Of a DNA stretch of 45,634 nt, positions 42,801-45,634 are shown piece by piece. Numbering within the stretch: the stretch's first letter is position 1; the number at the start of each line of letters is the position of its first letter. The stretch comes from an uncultured Prevotellaceae bacterium (GTDB lineage: Bacteria > Bacteroidota > Bacteroidia > Bacteroidales > Bacteroidaceae), in the NCBI GenBank assembly GCA_946185485.1, contig CAMHJQ010000024.1, positions 1 through 45,634 on the forward strand, in the 5' to 3' direction. The notes below the pieces were generated by a model, which had not been told where the DNA came from, made no database searches, and was given only the letters and a program-made list of their open reading frames with translations. The position numbers were made by a program, and so were the translations under genes.

Positions 42801-43038
42801 AGATATTAAGGACTTTCCGCTTCCAGTAGTTTCGAATGATGTTAAAAGCTACATAACAGAACTTGTTAAACAAGTTTTGGAAAACCATAGCAAGGGGTTG
42901 GATACAAAAACTGATGAGCAGCAAATCGACCTCATCGTCTATCACCTCTACGCTCTGACCTACGATGAAGTCCTCATCGTAGATCCAGAGACTCCCATCA
43001 CACGAGAAGAATACGAAAAAATATTGTATCATGAATGA
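39883..43038 (+). CDS. Eco57I-like N6-adenine DNA methyltransferase
   Basis: A 1051-residue protein. An N-terminal region of about 330 residues is followed by the methyltransferase domain: motif I DPAIGSGAF (417-425), GVDIEKGAVDIARLRFWLAL and catalytic NPPY (659-662). A coiled-coil insertion (about 565-625) separates motif I from NPPY. From about residue 655 to 1000 is a recognition-type region ending in a conserved tail (EEYEKILYHE). It belongs to the type IIG/Eco57I-PglX-like class. The stretch 41840-42890 is much more AT-rich than both flanks. No nuclease motif is evident in the N-terminus, so restriction may depend on the helicase or the YhcG-like nuclease. Confidence 0.9.
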   Translation: MTYSKDNLRQIFQQPFNEEGWQNMLRHYFHATELKAERERIDDTPDDEKGYYLGAIDTTDSYRIGLFYYQIQHGNVARKRVGLRNLVKSFINPNWGEFDAALVVFNSGSVWRLSFVCDIKGENTAAKRFTYVFGESDNYYNTPVGRFDALQRNGISFENIKDAFSVERLNKDFFNGYKDRYVKFLKHINEDTKENRDYVKKLLGRLVFLQFLQKKGWMGVPANQQGWNGGDKFYLNHLIESYEGNDRLLSDVLEPLFFNTLNERRTNDLADSRLGENIKIPYLNGGLFDKDNLDKKDIDFPYDYFKELMDFFAMYNFTIDENDPEDSEIGIDPEMLGHIFENLLEDNKDKGAFYTPKEIVQYMSQESVAQYLKSHAPEELHTAIDSLIKQRVVEPILQNKENARLVNKALSVVKVCDPAIGSGAFPMGVLNVLFDCRHLLYGFIGKNEDFSYAKVKRDIIQNNIYGVDIEKGAVDIARLRFWLALVVDENEPQPLPNLDYKIMCGDSLLHRFALDAPFQNVLKDYNQKNGTHYKLEDYRQWVYDYTDISDHTQKDDFRKKIEDIKRAVKTELSKKEIGKIAKVRGAIDNLQMGDFFGDKKKENEKKIKALQKELKALEQQRAEIESNKIYDQAFEWRFEFPALLDENGDFTGFDIVIGNPPYGVSIKDQYRKAVVGILGNVPDYEIYYYFIQIAEMLLVEKGIMSYIIPNTYLFNNFAKNYRLSILDRWNVLEILDCTKFKIFESATVFNTINTWQKGFSNRIVGYRNTSGIHNFEELLNTPRLGMKVDELLMFNQNWGLAFFLNPEKISVVNKISHVSNTISSYFPEISQGLIAYDKYQGQDVETIRNRAFHYSQYHPGLKKWLWGEDVKRYLLKWNQQEYIDYCDGIANPRQPKYFVGKRLLVREITNPSIYATIVAEELYNDPAIIIVKDSDSYPLEVVLAILNSKLATFYHFNHSPKATKGAFPKILVQDIKDFPLPVVSNDVKSYITELVKQVLENHSKGLDTKTDEQQIDLIVYHLYALTYDEVLIVDPETPITREEYEKILYHE

Positions 43039-44311
43039 CTTTGAAATAATTAGAGATGCTATTCTCGCACTACGGTTAGATACTGACCCATGCTATCAAG
43101 TTGAATACGAACCTTTAGGTCAGAAAATGGAGGATTATGAATCCATTAAAATTAGGATTAATGGACAATTGTACTTCCTTTTTGATTTTTATCATAAAGG
43201 TCTCAGAGCGCATATTGTATTTGAGAAAGAAGATATGCCTGTATATTCTGGCAATGTTCAGCATGGACATTTCACCCAACTCCACCATAATAATCAACTT
43301 ATCTTAGACGGTAGAAGAGCGCACGATGTCTGTGAAATTATTACTATCGTATTTGGAAAATTAAGAGAGGCATTAGAAAAACGCTATATTATAACCAATG
43401 CTATCAAAAATATTTTTGGTCTTGACATCCCCATCGATAGTTTAGGATTCGACTTGTGTGACAATAAATATTATATTAATGATTGGAAGCAGAAGGATGG
43501 AGTAGAGTCTAAATTGATAAAGGATTTCTTTATAAGAAGGAAGAAAGAAATTCTCTATGACAAGAAAAGATATGATGGATATTGTAGTTTTTACAAATAT
43601 ACTAGTCTAAGCACATTCCTAAAAATGTTGTAATCTCAAAAGGTTAGAATGTATTCTCTTCCAGCGATGAATGACAGAAAAGAAGTTGGCTTTTTGACCA
43701 GTAATGAGAAAAAGATCAGCGATAGTGAGGAAGATTGGATATTTCATTCAGTTATGAGAGAGGCTGACAAAAGATTCATTACAAGTTTCTCTATATTAAA
43801 AGATGACCTTAATATGTGGCGTTTATACGGAGATGATGCAAAAGGGGTCTGTCTGGAGTTCATTGCTAAATATGAAACGCCCAATTTGTTTCCTGTGAAT
43901 TATGAAAAGAATGATGAAAAGAATCTCCATTATTATCTTATTCAAGTAGAAGAAGAATTAAAAAAAGACGGTTTGGAGCTTAAATTCCTTTCGCTTGAGA
44001 GGAAATGGCAATATTATATGAAACCTGCCTGTTTTGAATATGAAAAAGAGGTTCGACTTTTAATAGAAAAGGACACCCCCAATAAATGGGATTTACTTCC
44101 TACAGGAGTAATAACCCCTTATATTGAATGCGGTTTGTTTGATAAGGACAGAAATGTAGATTCATTTCCGTTGTCATTGTCAAGGGTCATTTTAGGACCA
44201 AACATGAAAGAACAAGCACGGAATAAACATCAAATTCAGTTATTGGTTAAGAACTTGTTACATCCTGTTTTTTTATATGTAGAGCCAAGCATGCTTGATT
44301 GCTATATCTAA
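43031..44311 (+). pseudogene. DUF2971 gene interrupted by an in-frame TAA
   Basis: The open frame from ATG 43031 (8 bp overlap with the methyltransferase gene) stops at TAA 43631-43633. It continues in the same frame from the next codon to a stop at 44309-44311. The sequence across the break reads YKYTSLSTFLKML, stop, SQKVRMYSLPAMNDRKEVG. This is the usual start of a DUF2971 domain with one codon turned into TAA (GAA or AAA would need a single change). The rest fits DUF2971 (DDLNMWRLYGDDAKGVCLEF, FEYEKEVRLLIE). An N-terminal domain of about 180 residues is not recognised. It is a recent nonsense mutation, a sequencing error or a translated stop. Confidence 0.75.
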
Positions 44312-44317
44312 GATAAT

Positions 44318-44626
44318 ATGGAAAGAAAAAATGATTATAGAATAAACCAATGTCTAAACGACATTAAGAAATACGAGAAGTGGGGAAACCTGCTTGCAGG
44401 ACAAAGTTGGGTACATCTATTCAACTCAAATGCTCCTGTGAGTGTGTCTGCCATTCATAATGGGTTGGAATGTGTTAAGGCAAAAATGAAACTGAGTGTG
44501 CTTCAAGACAATCGGCATACTGATGAAGAAAAGGAAAAGCGTCTGAAGCAAATAGACATTGACATCCATCATACGGAAGAGGTGATGAAGAACGACCTTG
44601 AATATAGAGGGTTGTTGGTACCATAA
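44318..44626 (+). CDS. Small unknown protein of the defence operon
   Basis: A 102-residue mostly helical, charged protein starting MERKNDYRINQCLNDIKKYE. I recognise no family. It begins 6 bp after the DUF2971 stop and ends 19 bp before the YhcG-like gene, in the same AT-rich composition, so it is probably a real part of the operon. Its function is unknown. Confidence 0.6.
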   Translation: MERKNDYRINQCLNDIKKYEKWGNLLAGQSWVHLFNSNAPVSVSAIHNGLECVKAKMKLSVLQDNRHTDEEKEKRLKQIDIDIHHTEEVMKNDLEYRGLLVP

Positions 44627-44645
44627 AATAGAACGTTTAATAGAT

Positions 44646-45634
44646 ATGGAAAAAGACATAACAATTATACCGAATCTGACACAACTGGAAAAGCAGTTTG
44701 AGTATGTCAATTCATTAATAGAGCAGCACCGTTCATCAGCTATCGCAAAAGTGAACATGGAGGCGTTGCAGACAAATTGGGAGGTGGGGCAATACATCTC
44801 TCAGCAACTAAAGTCTGCCCATTGGGGTGCTAAGGTGGTCAGCGATTTGGCTGACTATCTGAAACGCATGAATCCAAGAAGGAAGGGCTATGGAAAGAGA
44901 AACTTGTACAATATGGTGAGTTTCTATGAAACATATAGTTCTGAATCTTTCTTGGGTTTTATTGGGAACCTACATCTGGACGATTTAGTACAACTGCCAC
45001 TTTCACAATTGAAGGCTCACGGTCAGAATGAAATAGTGCAGTCAGTGACTGCACAAAGTGAAGGAGGTGCAATTGTGCAGTCAACGCCTGCACAATTTGA
45101 ATTGCCATTTCCTGCTATTCTTGCCATTACGTCATTCACGAATCACATAGAGATACTGAATAGATGCAAGTCAAATGAAGAGCGCGTATTTTATATGCTA
45201 TATTCTTACCATGAAAGGCTAAAGTCAAGAGAACTTCGCCGTTGTATTGTCAGCCAAACATATAGCACGCTTCTTGACAAAGACAAAATGTTATCACCAC
45301 AACTACTGAGAGATTATCCCAGATCTGAGTACTTGCTAAAGGACAAAGCTGTGGTGGACTTCCTGGGTCTTCCAGCAAAGCATAACGAGCATCAACTGCA
45401 CAAAGGGCTTCTTGAACATATGAAAGAATTCATCCTGGAATTAGGGAAAGACTTCCTTTTCGTTGATAGTGAATATGGAGTTCAAGTGGGAGGGTCAACA
45501 AAGCGCATAGACTTGCTTTTCTATCATCGGGCATTACAGTGTCTTGTGGCAATCGAGTTGAAAGCGGTCGATTTCCGACCTGAGTTTGTTGGCAAGATGG
45601 ATATGTATCTGGAGGCTCTTGACAGAGATGTGAA
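44646..45634 (+). CDS. YhcG-like (DUF1016) PD-(D/E)XK nuclease, 3' end missing
   Basis: An open frame of 329 codons from MEKDITIIPNLTQLEKQFEY runs to the window edge. The N-terminal DUF1016 domain (residues about 10-125: TNWEVGQYISQQL, GYGKRNLYNMVSFYETY) is followed by a spacer with two copies of GTGCAGTCA...TGCAC (VQSVTAQ and VQSTPAQ). The C-terminal nuclease has the PD-(D/E)XK pattern: Asp289 in RIDLLFYHRAL and Glu304-x-Lys306 in VAIELKAVDFRPEFVGKM. Family members occur beside restriction systems and may cut DNA. Only a few residues past the core are visible. Confidence 0.88.
   Translation, partial: MEKDITIIPNLTQLEKQFEYVNSLIEQHRSSAIAKVNMEALQTNWEVGQYISQQLKSAHWGAKVVSDLADYLKRMNPRRKGYGKRNLYNMVSFYETYSSESFLGFIGNLHLDDLVQLPLSQLKAHGQNEIVQSVTAQSEGGAIVQSTPAQFELPFPAILAITSFTNHIEILNRCKSNEERVFYMLYSYHERLKSRELRRCIVSQTYSTLLDKDKMLSPQLLRDYPRSEYLLKDKAVVDFLGLPAKHNEHQLHKGLLEHMKEFILELGKDFLFVDSEYGVQVGGSTKRIDLLFYHRALQCLVAIELKAVDFRPEFVGKMDMYLEALDRDV
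45036..45097 (+). repeat. Paired palindromes in the YhcG-like gene spacer
   Basis: The palindrome GTGCAGTCA-G-TGACTGCAC (45036-45054) and the inverted repeat AATTGTGCA / TGCACAATT (45071-45097) share the 21-nt unit 45036-45056 and 45075-45095 with three differences. Their offset is 39 bp (13 codons), so the frame is kept. They lie between the two domains. Confidence 0.75.

Overview
This window comes from a member of the Bacteroidales, most likely Prevotellaceae (Prevotella in the broad sense). The evidence is Bacteroidetes-type promoters (TTG, about 20 bp, TAnnTTTG), a DUF4492-cydA-cydB cluster, a BspA-like leucine-rich-repeat protein, a PagL-like acyloxyacyl hydrolase and a Bacteroidetes-style Mrp. 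The core part (about 1-35.5 kb) is GC-rich in its coding sequence (near 58% in one sampled stretch of cydA). The last 9 kb is clearly more AT-rich (30-47% in sampled lines). No rRNA, tRNA, CRISPR array or intact transposase was seen.

Layout. (1) 0-2.3 kb: a Bax-inhibitor-1 membrane protein, a DUF4332 helix-hairpin-helix protein and a secreted SGNH hydrolase. (2) 2.3-10 kb: a lactate locus. A large FAD/Fe-S dehydrogenase of the D-lactate/glycolate type is divergent from lactate permease and lutABC, so both lactate stereoisomers could be used. (3) 10.1-21.3 kb: a tightly packed minus-strand run of twelve genes, with 4-bp overlaps or gaps of a few bases at most junctions. It holds a MATE exporter, a cytidylate-kinase-like protein, a PagL-like lipid A deacylase, a phosphoesterase, rfbB, a membrane protein, purT, an acyltransferase, fdtA, a FemAB/BioF2-like acyltransferase, fdtB and a HAD phosphatase. 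Several of these would build or decorate lipopolysaccharide with a 3-amino-3,6-dideoxyhexose. (4) 21.4-29.4 kb: a secreted S8 protease, xseA-xseB, ilvE, trmB, a secreted LRR protein and mrp. (5) 29.4-35.5 kb: an orphan HlyD-type adaptor with a coiled-coil membrane protein, then DUF4492-cydAB (cytochrome bd oxidase) overlapping a secreted alpha/beta hydrolase. (6) 35.5-36.3 kb: a gene-poor junction with a 25-bp perfect inverted repeat, a dispersed repeat and a possible relaxase remnant. (7) 36.3 kb to the end: a candidate anti-phage/DNA-modification operon. It encodes a small XRE regulator, a PLD-SNF2 helicase fusion, an Eco57I-like adenine methyltransferase with a compositionally foreign recognition region, a DUF2971 gene split by an in-frame TAA, a small unknown protein and a YhcG-like PD-(D/E)XK nuclease that runs off the window.

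Small repeats run through the window. A 21-nt hairpin family with the constant core CGGCAAAACCG and variable arms occurs in frame inside lutC, fdtB and the SGNH hydrolase, and also in a 3' region. fdtB additionally carries GGGACTGTCCC palindromes and a 30-bp tandem duplication. Short tandem repeats fill many of the spacers just upstream of start codons. One roughly 95-bp dispersed repeat occurs twice, and one copy carries promoters facing the FAD/Fe-S dehydrogenase gene. These repeats and the defence operon are the most unusual parts of the window.
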